DNA of 64,000 bases from an uncultured Caryophanales bacterium. GTDB taxonomy: Bacteria; Bacillota_I; Bacilli_A; RFN20; CAG-826. Shown in pieces: positions 1 through 8,302 of the stretch. The notes beneath the pieces were generated by a model. It saw only the letters and a list, made by a program, of their open reading frames with translations. It had not been told where the DNA came from and did not search any database. The stretch is taken from NCBI GenBank assembly GCA_946624155.1, contig CAMORU010000002.1:104456-168455 (forward strand), read 5' to 3'. Each line of letters starts with the position of its first letter. Position 1 is the first letter of the stretch. The position numbers were made by a program, and so were the translations under genes.

Positions 1-1146
1 AAGGAAAAAATGGTGGAAGCTTCTAATAATCTTGAATTTGAAAAAGCCCAAGATTTAAAGAAAACATTAGATGCAATTGAACACATAATTGCAAAACAAG
101 GTGTTGAAAATAAAGACCATGTTGATAGAGATGTGTTCGCATATACAACAAGAAATGGCTACTTATCTTTAGCAATTCTTACTTATCGCAGGGGTCTACT
201 TCTTGGCAAAGAATCTTATATTGTTGAAGAATTTGGAGATAATATTGAACAAATTTCTTCTTTAATTTTCCAATATTACGAGACACATTCTTTACCAAAA
301 GAAATATTAATGAATATTCCAGGAGTAAGTGAAATATTAGAACCTCTTTTAGATGTAAAATTTGTTTCGGTTACGAAAGGTAAATTCATTGAATTGATAG
401 AAATGGCTAATTTAAACGCCATTCAATCATTAGATTCTCATTTTATGTCTGCAAGATTAACAGATGATAATTTGTCATTACTTGAAGATTTAGGTAAAAG
501 ATTAAATATTAAAACCCCTTTAAGAATTGAACTTTTCGATAATTCTCATATTCAGGGAGACGCTCCAGTAGGAGTAGTGGTTGTCTTTATTAATGGTGAA
601 CCTTTAAAAAAGATGTATCGAAAATTCAATATTGAGGGAAAAGAAAAACGAGATGACTATGCTTCAATGAAAGAAGTAATGAAACGTAGATATTCTAGAC
701 TTATTGAAGATAATTCAGAAATGCCTGACTTAATATTAACGGATGGTGGTTTAGGTCAAATTCACGCGGGTCACGAAGTCATTGAAGAATTAGGTTTAAA
801 AATCCCTGTTTTTGGCTTATTCAAAAACGATAAACACCAAACAAAGGGATTAATGGATAATGATGGAAATGTAATCTCACTTGAAGACAATAAATCTTTG
901 TTCTTCTTACTTGTAAGAATGCAAGATGAAGTCCATAGATTTGCAATCACATTCCATCATCAAAAACGTAGTAAAAATTTCACTAAATCAATCCTTGATG
1001 ATATTGAAGGATTAGGAAGTAAACGAAAACAAATAATTTTGGATCATTATCTTGATATAGATTCACTTAAAAATGCAACAGTAGAGGAACTTTCTCAATA
1101 CATTCCAAAAGAAGTTGCATTAAGAATTAAAGAAAAAATTAATTAA
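1..1146 (+). CDS. uvrC: UvrABC excinuclease subunit C, 3' part of gene
   Basis: C-terminal two thirds of UvrC, which makes both incisions around bulky DNA lesions with UvrB in nucleotide excision repair. The reading frame is open from base 1, so the gene starts upstream and the N-terminal GIY-YIG nuclease domain is outside the window. Visible in order: the UVR (UvrB-binding) motif around residues 3-30 (LEFEKAQDLKK), the RNase H-like endonuclease domain with the LFDNSHIQG and LILTDGGLGQ motifs that carry its catalytic acidic residues, and a C-terminal helix-hairpin-helix region (DDIEGLGSKRK). No clear terminator follows the stop. The family call is firm. Confidence 0.96.
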   Translation, partial: KEKMVEASNNLEFEKAQDLKKTLDAIEHIIAKQGVENKDHVDRDVFAYTTRNGYLSLAILTYRRGLLLGKESYIVEEFGDNIEQISSLIFQYYETHSLPKEILMNIPGVSEILEPLLDVKFVSVTKGKFIELIEMANLNAIQSLDSHFMSARLTDDNLSLLEDLGKRLNIKTPLRIELFDNSHIQGDAPVGVVVVFINGEPLKKMYRKFNIEGKEKRDDYASMKEVMKRRYSRLIEDNSEMPDLILTDGGLGQIHAGHEVIEELGLKIPVFGLFKNDKHQTKGLMDNDGNVISLEDNKSLFFLLVRMQDEVHRFAITFHHQKRSKNFTKSILDDIEGLGSKRKQIILDHYLDIDSLKNATVEELSQYIPKEVALRIKEKIN

Positions 1147-1209
1147 AATACTATTTTTTGTCTAGATTAGAGAATTATTATTGTTGATTTGTGTTTTAAT
1201 TCTCATATT

Positions 1210-1294
1210 TTGACTCTCACTAAAATTTAAATTTTATAAAGCAATGAGGGATGTACAACTTTTGCTTTTGTTATTTAAGCATATATTTTATAAT
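1210..1294 (+). promoter_or_regulatory. Candidate promoter region for the first surface protein gene
   Basis: The 236-base gap after uvrC holds a TTGACT box at 1210-1215 followed by TATAAA-like sequence near 1235, and a separate TATAAT at 1289-1294 with no good -35 at normal spacing. Either could start the mRNA for the gene at 1383. A weak inverted repeat (GTTTG/CAAAC) lies at about 1320-1338 in the leader. Confidence 0.35.
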
Positions 1295-1382
1295 ATAAAA
1301 AATATTTGTTGTTTTTAGTGTTTGGTTTAAGCTCAAACAATTCATATTTAGAAAGACTTTAAATCCTTAAAGGAGAGTCATC

Positions 1383-3164
1383 GTGAAAAAACTCAACATA
1401 TTAAGATTATTATCCACTGTAGCAGTCGCTGCAGCAGGTGTTTTTGGTATCGTAAGTGTTAAGGAAGGCAAGAAGGCTGAAGAAACAAACGCCGCTTCTG
1501 TTTCTAAATCTAGAATTGCTTTAGAACTTGAAGACCAATGCTGGGCTACTAGTGATTCACGTGATCCAATTTTGCACATGTGGAATATAAGCGTTGATTC
1601 AACAATGGAATATGACTCTACAAACATAAAAGATGATTTAGATGCTGCCAATGCTATTTTAGATTTTGAAGGTGGTGGAGCTAACGTTAGACAACTTAAC
1701 TCCGACGGTTCGATTGATACTGGACTAACATGGATTAAGGAAGAAAATAGTAAGCGTTATTGGAAGGTAAATTTACCTTGGTATATTACTGGTTTTACTT
1801 TTAAAATGCACTGCGGTTCATACTGGGGCAGTAGTGAATTAAATGTCACGAAACGTGGTAGTCATATGGTTTATACATATGGTTCATGGAATAGTTGGGA
1901 TAATTCATTAGCTCAGGACACTAGCAGTATATCAAACACTTATAGTGTAACTAATTACGCAATTACAGCCGCTACTTCAGGTGGCGCTCCAAGTTCAACA
2001 AATACTGCACAAGTAAAAGGTAATGGTGGTAGCTATGTTACTTCAGGCAACTACTTCCCACGTCAAAAGATTAGCCTTAAGGCTAAAGCCGGAACTTATT
2101 CTGCTTTTGATCACTGGAGTTCAGGTCACGACACATCATCAGCAATAACATATGATTATGTTGGAGTTGCCGCCAAAACATACACAGCTACATTTTCTGA
2201 TACAAGATCAAAATATACTGTTGTATTTAAGGATTATGATGGAACTACATTAGAAACTAAGACTAATCAATATCAAGGATCTTCGGTTTCTATTACAACC
2301 ATTCCGACAAGAGCAGACGAAGGATCAAAAGTTTTTACGTTTAATCATTGGGAAGACTCTAGTGGGAATGATAAAACATCTGCTTTAGCAAATTTACAAT
2401 CAGATTTAACTGTTTATGCAGCTTACTCTATTTCGTATAAATCAGGTTTTTATATATATGGTGATTTTGGTGCCTCTCCAACATGGGGTGTTGAGACAGC
2501 ATATTTAATGACTGAATTTTCGGAGACAAGTTATGCTTATTCTGTGAAGGCAACAATTGAAATTCCTTATGGAGCGGTTTTTAAAATTTGTTATTACAAT
2601 TCAGGATGGGACTATAGTCAAGAGTTTGATTCTAGAGCCGTTCAAAACGATTCGCCGGCACTATTCTGCTATGATCGCTCCAGAGGTGATTACGCAATGC
2701 AATGTTATGCAACAGGCAGATATACAATTATTTTGCATAATTACCAAAATGAAGGAAAAACTGTGTATGTAAATTTTGAGAATAATACACGCACAGCTGA
2801 ACAATTAGCAGCTTACCTTATGTCATTTGGATCAAGCCCTACAAGTGGCACTTGCGGTGATGGCAGATTTACGTATGCTAGAAACATGTTCTTAAATCAA
2901 TTAAGCACTTCAGATAAAACCATTTTCCAAGGTTATGCTTCTTCAAGTGTTTCTCAATTTAAAAATGCTTATGATCGTTATGTTGCTTGGGCTAGAGCTC
3001 TTGGCGAAAATCCTTGGGCTGAAGGAAAAGCAAATAATTCCGCAATATTGTTAGGAATGACAAAAGAAACAACAACTAATGTTGCTATTATTGTTGTTAT
3101 CTCATTAGTCTCGCTTTCTGCAATTGGCGGATACTTCTTATTAAGACGTAGAAAAACTCAATAA
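1383..3164 (+). CDS. Membrane-anchored surface protein with InlB-like repeat, in starch locus
   Basis: 593 residues with a GTG start 7 bases after AGGAG (1371-1375). An N-terminal signal peptide (about residues 5-30, no lipobox Cys) and a C-terminal membrane helix (about 566-587) followed by LRRRKTQ predict an exported protein held by its C-terminus; there is no LPXTG. The middle has an aromatic-rich beta-type region, a Listeria-Bacteroides (InlB B) repeat at about 277-350, and a second aromatic beta domain (about 352-465) resembling carbohydrate-binding modules. Residues about 470-560 form a helical module also seen in the next gene. Its position beside starch-binding and amylase genes suggests a glucan-binding role; that is inference, with no family assigned with certainty. 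Confidence 0.65.
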   Translation: MKKLNILRLLSTVAVAAAGVFGIVSVKEGKKAEETNAASVSKSRIALELEDQCWATSDSRDPILHMWNISVDSTMEYDSTNIKDDLDAANAILDFEGGGANVRQLNSDGSIDTGLTWIKEENSKRYWKVNLPWYITGFTFKMHCGSYWGSSELNVTKRGSHMVYTYGSWNSWDNSLAQDTSSISNTYSVTNYAITAATSGGAPSSTNTAQVKGNGGSYVTSGNYFPRQKISLKAKAGTYSAFDHWSSGHDTSSAITYDYVGVAAKTYTATFSDTRSKYTVVFKDYDGTTLETKTNQYQGSSVSITTIPTRADEGSKVFTFNHWEDSSGNDKTSALANLQSDLTVYAAYSISYKSGFYIYGDFGASPTWGVETAYLMTEFSETSYAYSVKATIEIPYGAVFKICYYNSGWDYSQEFDSRAVQNDSPALFCYDRSRGDYAMQCYATGRYTIILHNYQNEGKTVYVNFENNTRTAEQLAAYLMSFGSSPTSGTCGDGRFTYARNMFLNQLSTSDKTIFQGYASSSVSQFKNAYDRYVAWARALGENPWAEGKANNSAILLGMTKETTTNVAIIVVISLVSLSAIGGYFLLRRRKTQ

Positions 3165-3184
3165 TCTTATTTAAATCTATTTAC

Positions 3185-3221
3185 AAACCGGCATAGGATA
3201 ACGACCTAAGCCGGTTTTAAT
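3185..3221 (+). terminator. Rho-independent terminator
   Basis: AAACCGGC (3185-3192) pairs perfectly with GCCGGTTT (3210-3217), followed by TTTAATTT. It ends the transcript of the upstream surface protein gene. Confidence 0.8.
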
Positions 3222-3298
3222 TTCCTTCAATGACATTATTTTTTGAAGTAGCCATATATTATTTGTAAAATAAACATCTTACTTATTAACCAAACTTA

Positions 3299-3332
3299 TA
3301 CAAGCGCTTACATTTTCTTCTTTATTTATAAT
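3299..3332 (+). promoter_or_regulatory. LacI-family-like operator next to a -10 box
   Basis: TACAAGCGCTTACA (3299-3312) is, on the other strand, TGTAAGCGCTTGTA, nearly identical to the operator at 5271. It lies at the -35 position of a TATAAT box at 3327-3332, about 44 bases before the start codon at 3376. A palindromic AAGCGCTT core is typical of LacI-family (MalR/CcpA) operators. A repressor bound here would block RNA polymerase. Which regulator binds is unknown; none is encoded in the window. Confidence 0.6.
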
Positions 3333-3375
3333 AATCAAAGATTTAAAATATTTTTAACAAATAGGAGAGTTGTAT

Positions 3376-5142
3376 ATGAAAAAATACAGACTTTTGAAAT
3401 TAGTTTCAGCTGTTGCTCTTTTAGGTGCGGGTGCTTTAGCTCTTGCTCCAAAGAAAGCTGAAAGCGTAAGCGCTGCAAATCGTACATTATATTGTCGATG
3501 TGCTCAAAGTTGGTGGAAAGCTGATGGCGCTGCAGTTGGAGCTCACTATTGGGGTGGCACAAACGGAACTAGTTGGCCAGGTGCAAGAATGACGCCTGTT
3601 GATGGTGAAACAGACCTATGGTCTATTGATATTCCAGATGATCATACTAATGTTATTTTCACCCGCGTTAATGGATCAGGTAATGTTGCTGATTGGGGAG
3701 CGAAAACAGATGATTTAACAATCCCTAATGATGGAAAGAATTGTTTTACAATTACTCAATCTACTGCTGCCTGGGACGGTGCATTAAGTGCTGGTGAATG
3801 GGGAACTTATTCACCTTCAGCAGAAAAATGTAATATCTATAAGTATGAAGTTCTTGATGGAGTAGCCGCAGATTCTCCGTTCGCTACTGAAAAAGTTGAT
3901 AAAGGTTCTATTTATAATGTTCCTGCTAAAAGATTTAAATCTGGTTATTCATTTGAAGGTTGGTACACCAATTCAGCTTGTACAACGCCTTATTCAAATT
4001 CAGTCATAAATAGCGATATAGAATTATACGCAAACTACGAGAGTGATACTTGGGCTGGAAATATTGTTGTAGAATTAGGAGCTTTAGGATGTTCATGGAA
4101 CGAAGCTGCCGCAAATTACGCTGTATATTTCTTTAATGAATCATATTCTCCAAAAGTTGAAGGCTGGTCATCATATGTAACAGGAACTGGTCTGGGTCAA
4201 AATTTCGTTGAAATTCCATATTCATTAGATTTTGATCCATACATGATGCTAGTTGTTCGTTATAGTCCTGAATTTACCGCTCAAGCATGGGAAACAAATA
4301 AATGGGCCTCTGATACAGACTATAAGTGGGGTCAAACTGAAGATTTATTCTATGGATCTGATCTCTTTGTCAGAGTCGGTTCATATAATGAAGGTGCTGG
4401 GAAAAATGATGCCGCTACAGGATTTCCAAAAATTATTGGTGGTGGATCATGGACCGATCTTGAATTCTTAGATCATTATAAAACAAATGGTGCAGGACAT
4501 CCTGAATTTTATGATCCATGCTATTTGCCAAAAGATACTGCATTTAAGATTCAATTTTCTCCATATAATGATGGCACTTATGTAAATACTTATACTACTC
4601 ACGAAAGTCTTAAGAATGTTTTCTCCCTTGACGGTGATGGAAATCTTGTTGCAGGCGTAGAAGGTACTTATGTTTTCTACTACGATGATGTTTCATTAAG
4701 TTTCTATATTACAGCTCAATATTTAGCAGATGCTGATGAATGGGCTCAAGATTTCTTATCTTCTAGCTGTGAAGCAACTAAAGCTCCTTCTCATTGGTCG
4801 ACAATGGGCGCTAGATTTAATGCAATGTCGAAACAAGCAAGAGACTTATTTGTAGAAGCGGCCCATGTTGCTCATGATGCTGAAGTTTCTGGTTATGTTG
4901 CCTTAGCAGTTCAAAGATATGACTACATCATTGAACTTTATGGAACATCTACTTACTCTGACTTCATGAAACGTGAAGATGCGGGCAAAATTGCGCCTGG
5001 ATCTTTAGGTGCTCAAAGAGTTACATTTGGAAGTACTGATTCTAATAATTTAGTCATTATTGTGACTGTTGTTTCAATTGTTTCTATTTCAACTTTAGCA
5101 GCTTTGATTGTAATCAAAAAACGAAAAGCAATTAACAAATAA
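3376..5142 (+). CDS. Membrane-anchored starch-binding (CBM26-like) surface protein
   Basis: 588 residues from ATG 3376, chosen over the TTG six bases upstream because GGAG (3364-3367) is well spaced for it. Signal peptide about residues 4-30. Residues about 35-140 resemble family 26 starch-binding modules: paired aromatics (SWWKADG, HYWGG), SWPGARMTPVDGE, then a strand ending in VIFTRVNG. An InlB-like repeat follows (about 151-217), then an aromatic beta domain, a helical module (about 451-530) with a RYDYIIELYG motif, a C-terminal membrane helix (about 558-580) and the tail KKRKAINK. It probably tethers starch granules or dextrins at the membrane surface for the neighbouring amylase and pullulanase. 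The binding-module assignment is by motif recognition only. Confidence 0.7.
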   Translation: MKKYRLLKLVSAVALLGAGALALAPKKAESVSAANRTLYCRCAQSWWKADGAAVGAHYWGGTNGTSWPGARMTPVDGETDLWSIDIPDDHTNVIFTRVNGSGNVADWGAKTDDLTIPNDGKNCFTITQSTAAWDGALSAGEWGTYSPSAEKCNIYKYEVLDGVAADSPFATEKVDKGSIYNVPAKRFKSGYSFEGWYTNSACTTPYSNSVINSDIELYANYESDTWAGNIVVELGALGCSWNEAAANYAVYFFNESYSPKVEGWSSYVTGTGLGQNFVEIPYSLDFDPYMMLVVRYSPEFTAQAWETNKWASDTDYKWGQTEDLFYGSDLFVRVGSYNEGAGKNDAATGFPKIIGGGSWTDLEFLDHYKTNGAGHPEFYDPCYLPKDTAFKIQFSPYNDGTYVNTYTTHESLKNVFSLDGDGNLVAGVEGTYVFYYDDVSLSFYITAQYLADADEWAQDFLSSSCEATKAPSHWSTMGARFNAMSKQARDLFVEAAHVAHDAEVSGYVALAVQRYDYIIELYGTSTYSDFMKREDAGKIAPGSLGAQRVTFGSTDSNNLVIIVTVVSIVSISTLAALIVIKKRKAINK

Positions 5143-5164
5143 TTGATTCAAAGCAAAATTGACT

Positions 5165-5189
5165 AGAAAAGGGCATTGCCCTTTTCTTT
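5165..5189 (+). terminator. Rho-independent terminator
   Basis: AAAAGGGCA (5167-5175) and TGCCCTTTT (5177-5185) form a hairpin followed by CTTTT, ending the upstream surface protein transcript. Confidence 0.8.
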
Positions 5190-5225
5190 TCATAAAAATT
5201 TATCTAAAAAAATTAATTGGTTTCA

Positions 5226-5254
5226 TTGACTCACGCACAGACGAGTAATACAAT
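5226..5254 (+). promoter_or_regulatory. SigA-type promoter of the starch/maltodextrin operon
   Basis: TTGACT (5226-5231), a 17-base spacer and TACAAT (5249-5254) give a near-consensus vegetative promoter. Start of transcription is predicted at about 5261, just before the operator at 5271. Confidence 0.8.
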
Positions 5255-5270
5255 ATACGTATCATACGCT

Positions 5271-5284
5271 TGTAAGCGCTTATA
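5271..5284 (+). promoter_or_regulatory. LacI-family-like operator at the operon transcription start
   Basis: TGTAAGCGCTTATA lies about 10 bases after the predicted +1, where a bound repressor acts as a roadblock. It matches the site at 3299 on the opposite strand in 13 of 14 positions and the cre consensus TGWAANCGNTNWCA in all but the C at position 13. It therefore probably belongs to a maltose/glucan repressor of the LacI family, with CcpA as the alternative. Confidence 0.65.
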
Positions 5285-5331
5285 CAATAATTCAACTTAA
5301 ACCCTGAAATGGCGGCCTCGGAGGAACTAAG

Positions 5332-8292
5332 ATGAAGAAAAGATTAACATTACTAACGGTATGTTTAGCAATTCCGTTTCTTTTTGCTTGTGCTGAAGAA
5401 GATGTTGTTATCCCAATTGAGTCAATTTCACTCAACAAAACCGAAACAACACTTAACATCGGAAAGAGTGAAGTTTTAAAGGCGACTGCTAAACCTTTAG
5501 ATGCTTCTCAAGAATTTGTTTGGAAATCATCTGCTAAAAATGCAGTTCAAGTTATTGGCGGAAAAATTACTGCTTATGCTTTACCAGAAGTTGTTTATAC
5601 TGAAGAGGAAAAAGCAAAATATTATGATGAAGACGCTGGAAAATATTACGTTGAAATTTCTGCATCTAACTATACAAAAGACAAATCAACTTTAAAAACC
5701 GCTACATGTAAGGTATTTGTTACGGATATTCCTCAAGACGAGAATATTCTTCCTGAAAGCATCTCTGTTTCTCAAGATAGACTCGATTTTGTTTTGGACA
5801 ACGATCCAAGCGATGATGGAGTTGAACTTTCTGCAACAGTTCTCCCATTTGACACTACATCTAGAGGAGTTGAATGGACTTTTGTTTCTGAACTTGCCGA
5901 TCCTAGTGAAAGTGGTGACGTTATTTCTTTAACAAATGAAGTTCCAGCAGAAGGAGGAGTTTTATCATCAAAAATTACTGTCACTCCTAAAAAAGCTGGA
6001 ACTGCTCTTATTACTGCAAAAAGTGTTACCCCTGACAAAGATGGCAATTATTTCTCAACAAAATGTGCTGTTAATATAACAAAACCTGCTCCTATTGCAA
6101 AGGCAACAGGTATTAAATTTTCCCCTAAAGAATTACGCATTGAACAAGGTCAAACATTAGACACAAGTGTTAGTGTTTCTCCTATCAATGCTGTTAATAA
6201 AGAAGTTGTATATGAATCTGATAATGCGAAAGTAAGTGTTGATCAAGCTGGTAGAGTTACTGCTGCAAGTGATTGTGCACCTGGAACTACAGCCACAATT
6301 ACTGTTAGAACAAAAACGAATGAATTAGTTCCTGATGTTGCTGATCAACTTTCTGATACAATAACTGTTAAAGTTGAACAACATCATGTTAATTATCTCT
6401 ACATTAGTAGAGTAAATGAACCGGGTTGGGTTAAAGAAGAACTTCCTGATCCTATCTCTAATCAGTTTGTTCTTGAAGATATTCACTTAACTGCAGGTGA
6501 TAAATTTGTGTTCTGCACAGGTGAAGATACATGGCATCACTTTGCAAATATTGAAGCAGGTGAAGGAAGCGCTAAGGATGACTTTGTAGCAGATGGTGAA
6601 GACATCGTCGCAGGTCGTTCTGGTACTTATGACATATATGTCAAAGTTGGTGAAGAAGCTATAGAAAGCGGAAATACACTTTGGATTACAGATGCACATT
6701 ATGATCCTGTTTCTGTTTCTTTAACTGTTGTACGTGGAGAAACTAAGATTATTGATGGTGAAGCAATGTCTCTTAAAGAAGGAAGTGAAACCGAATTCGT
6801 TGTTACTAAGGAATTACAAGCCGGAGACCAAGTAATCTTTGATTTAAGTGGTGCAAAAATTGGCTTTGATCAAATTAAACCAGGCATAACTGCTCCTGTA
6901 GTAAGAGGAAATCAAACTTCTAAACACATTAAAGTTGAACGTTCTTTAAAATATCAATTCTTTGTTGAATCTGGTGTTGTTAGTAACAATGAAAGAATTT
7001 GGATTAACGCAAATTACATGCAAATTAAACTAGCTGGTAGTGAAGAATGGACTTGCCAAAACGTTGAACTCGAAACTGGAAAAGATAAACTCTATCTTAT
7101 TTCAAACCTTGAATTAGCTATTGGCGATGAATTCGTCTTTAACGTTGGAAATGGTTGGTATCATCATTCAAATATGAAGTCAGATTGTGACTTTAGTGGC
7201 CACTTTGATGCTAGTAGTGATGGTAATTTTATCACGACTATTGCAGGTAAATATGATTTTCATATTGACACCACAAACGGTCCAACAAATAACGAAGGTC
7301 AACCTAATGGTGCAATTAGTGTTATTTATTACCCAGGGATCACTAATGTAAAACTTGATATTAAAGGCGGTTCTCCAATTGAACTCGTTGCTAAGAGTGA
7401 CGATGAATATGCTGTATATGACATCTTGATTCCAAAAGATACCGAATTTATTGGTTATCTATTTGGTACAAAATACGGTTTTGAATCGAAAAAGACTGGT
7501 GCTGCTAGTGGAGCCTTTGGTCAAGGTTCACTCGAAGAATCTAGCGGATTACATTACTTAATAGCTAAGAGTAATTTAACTGTTAGTATTTATATTGATC
7601 AAACTCCTGATGATGATGGAAACCATATTTGGATTGACGCTAACTTTATGTTAGTGAAGAAATATGTTCCTGAAGACATTTACACTAACATCGGACCTAA
7701 TCCTGAAGATTCAAATCAATATAAAGCAAGTGATGTTTCTCTTGGTGTAGGAGATGAAGTTGTTTTCTACGTTGATGGTAAGTGGTACCACTATTCTGAT
7801 ATTGAGACCACAAATCCATATGTTTATTCTCATTTTGAGAATGTTACAAGTTCAGGAAATATAAAAGTAAAGATTGCAAATGAATACACTTTCTTTGTAA
7901 AACCAGTTGAAGGTACCATTTGGATCAATGCCCCAATCACTGATGTAACTTATACATTTACTCCAGACAAAAGTGATAGTAGCCCTAATAAATGGTATTT
8001 AGATGCTGGAGCAAAATTTTATATGTGGGCATTTGAGTACATTGGTCAACCAGAAGAACAATGCCGTTGGTTAGAAGGAGTAAATAACGGCACAACCTTA
8101 ATATTCACAATCCCTTCAAATTGGAGATACGCTCAAGTTGTCCGTTTAAAAGGTGACAGTGTTATTACTGACTTAAATCATTGGGCTGGTGTTGATGCTG
8201 CAACTGAAAAATGGAATAGAACAAAAGATGGGGAAAATGTCTGGTTATCAGGCGTTAACTCTAACATAGATTTCTCTTTAATAAATTGGTAG
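5332..8292 (+). CDS. Large surface lipoprotein with Ig-like domains and alternating repeats
   Basis: 986 residues. SPase II signal with lipobox LFAC, Cys20. Residues about 30-348 hold three bacterial Ig-like (Big_2 type) domains. Residues about 349-870 are an internal repeat array with two alternating unit types: type A with an aromatic motif (TWHHFANIE near 400, GWYHHSNMK near 608, KWYHYSDIE near 817) and type B with GAKIGF/GTKYGF followed by WINANYM or WIDANFM (near 480-563 and 700-773). A further aromatic beta domain (about 872-986) ends the protein. The gene opens an operon of amylase, pullulanase and maltodextrin importer, so glucan binding is likely, analogous in role to SusE/F. The repeats are not a family I can name. 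Start follows GGAGG at about 5321 with good spacing. Confidence 0.7.
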   Translation: MKKRLTLLTVCLAIPFLFACAEEDVVIPIESISLNKTETTLNIGKSEVLKATAKPLDASQEFVWKSSAKNAVQVIGGKITAYALPEVVYTEEEKAKYYDEDAGKYYVEISASNYTKDKSTLKTATCKVFVTDIPQDENILPESISVSQDRLDFVLDNDPSDDGVELSATVLPFDTTSRGVEWTFVSELADPSESGDVISLTNEVPAEGGVLSSKITVTPKKAGTALITAKSVTPDKDGNYFSTKCAVNITKPAPIAKATGIKFSPKELRIEQGQTLDTSVSVSPINAVNKEVVYESDNAKVSVDQAGRVTAASDCAPGTTATITVRTKTNELVPDVADQLSDTITVKVEQHHVNYLYISRVNEPGWVKEELPDPISNQFVLEDIHLTAGDKFVFCTGEDTWHHFANIEAGEGSAKDDFVADGEDIVAGRSGTYDIYVKVGEEAIESGNTLWITDAHYDPVSVSLTVVRGETKIIDGEAMSLKEGSETEFVVTKELQAGDQVIFDLSGAKIGFDQIKPGITAPVVRGNQTSKHIKVERSLKYQFFVESGVVSNNERIWINANYMQIKLAGSEEWTCQNVELETGKDKLYLISNLELAIGDEFVFNVGNGWYHHSNMKSDCDFSGHFDASSDGNFITTIAGKYDFHIDTTNGPTNNEGQPNGAISVIYYPGITNVKLDIKGGSPIELVAKSDDEYAVYDILIPKDTEFIGYLFGTKYGFESKKTGAASGAFGQGSLEESSGLHYLIAKSNLTVSIYIDQTPDDDGNHIWIDANFMLVKKYVPEDIYTNIGPNPEDSNQYKASDVSLGVGDEVVFYVDGKWYHYSDIETTNPYVYSHFENVTSSGNIKVKIANEYTFFVKPVEGTIWINAPITDVTYTFTPDKSDSSPNKWYLDAGAKFYMWAFEYIGQPEEQCRWLEGVNNGTTLIFTIPSNWRYAQVVRLKGDSVITDLNHWAGVDAATEKWNRTKDGENVWLSGVNSNIDFSLINW

Positions 8293-8302
8293 GAGGTTAG
8301 CT

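Noticed and set aside
1320..1338. Inverted repeat GTTTG...CAAAC as a third copy of the LacI-family operator
   Set aside because: It lacks the AAGCGCTT core shared by the sites at 3299 and 5271; similarity is at chance level.
3370..3375. TTG start six bases before the starch-binding protein ATG
   Set aside because: It lies too close to the GGAG site, whereas ATG 3376 has proper spacing and starts a standard signal peptide.
5772..6047. Minus-strand open frame in the large lipoprotein gene
   Set aside because: Low-complexity Ser/Thr/Leu translation opposite a clear coding frame; no homology features or start signals.
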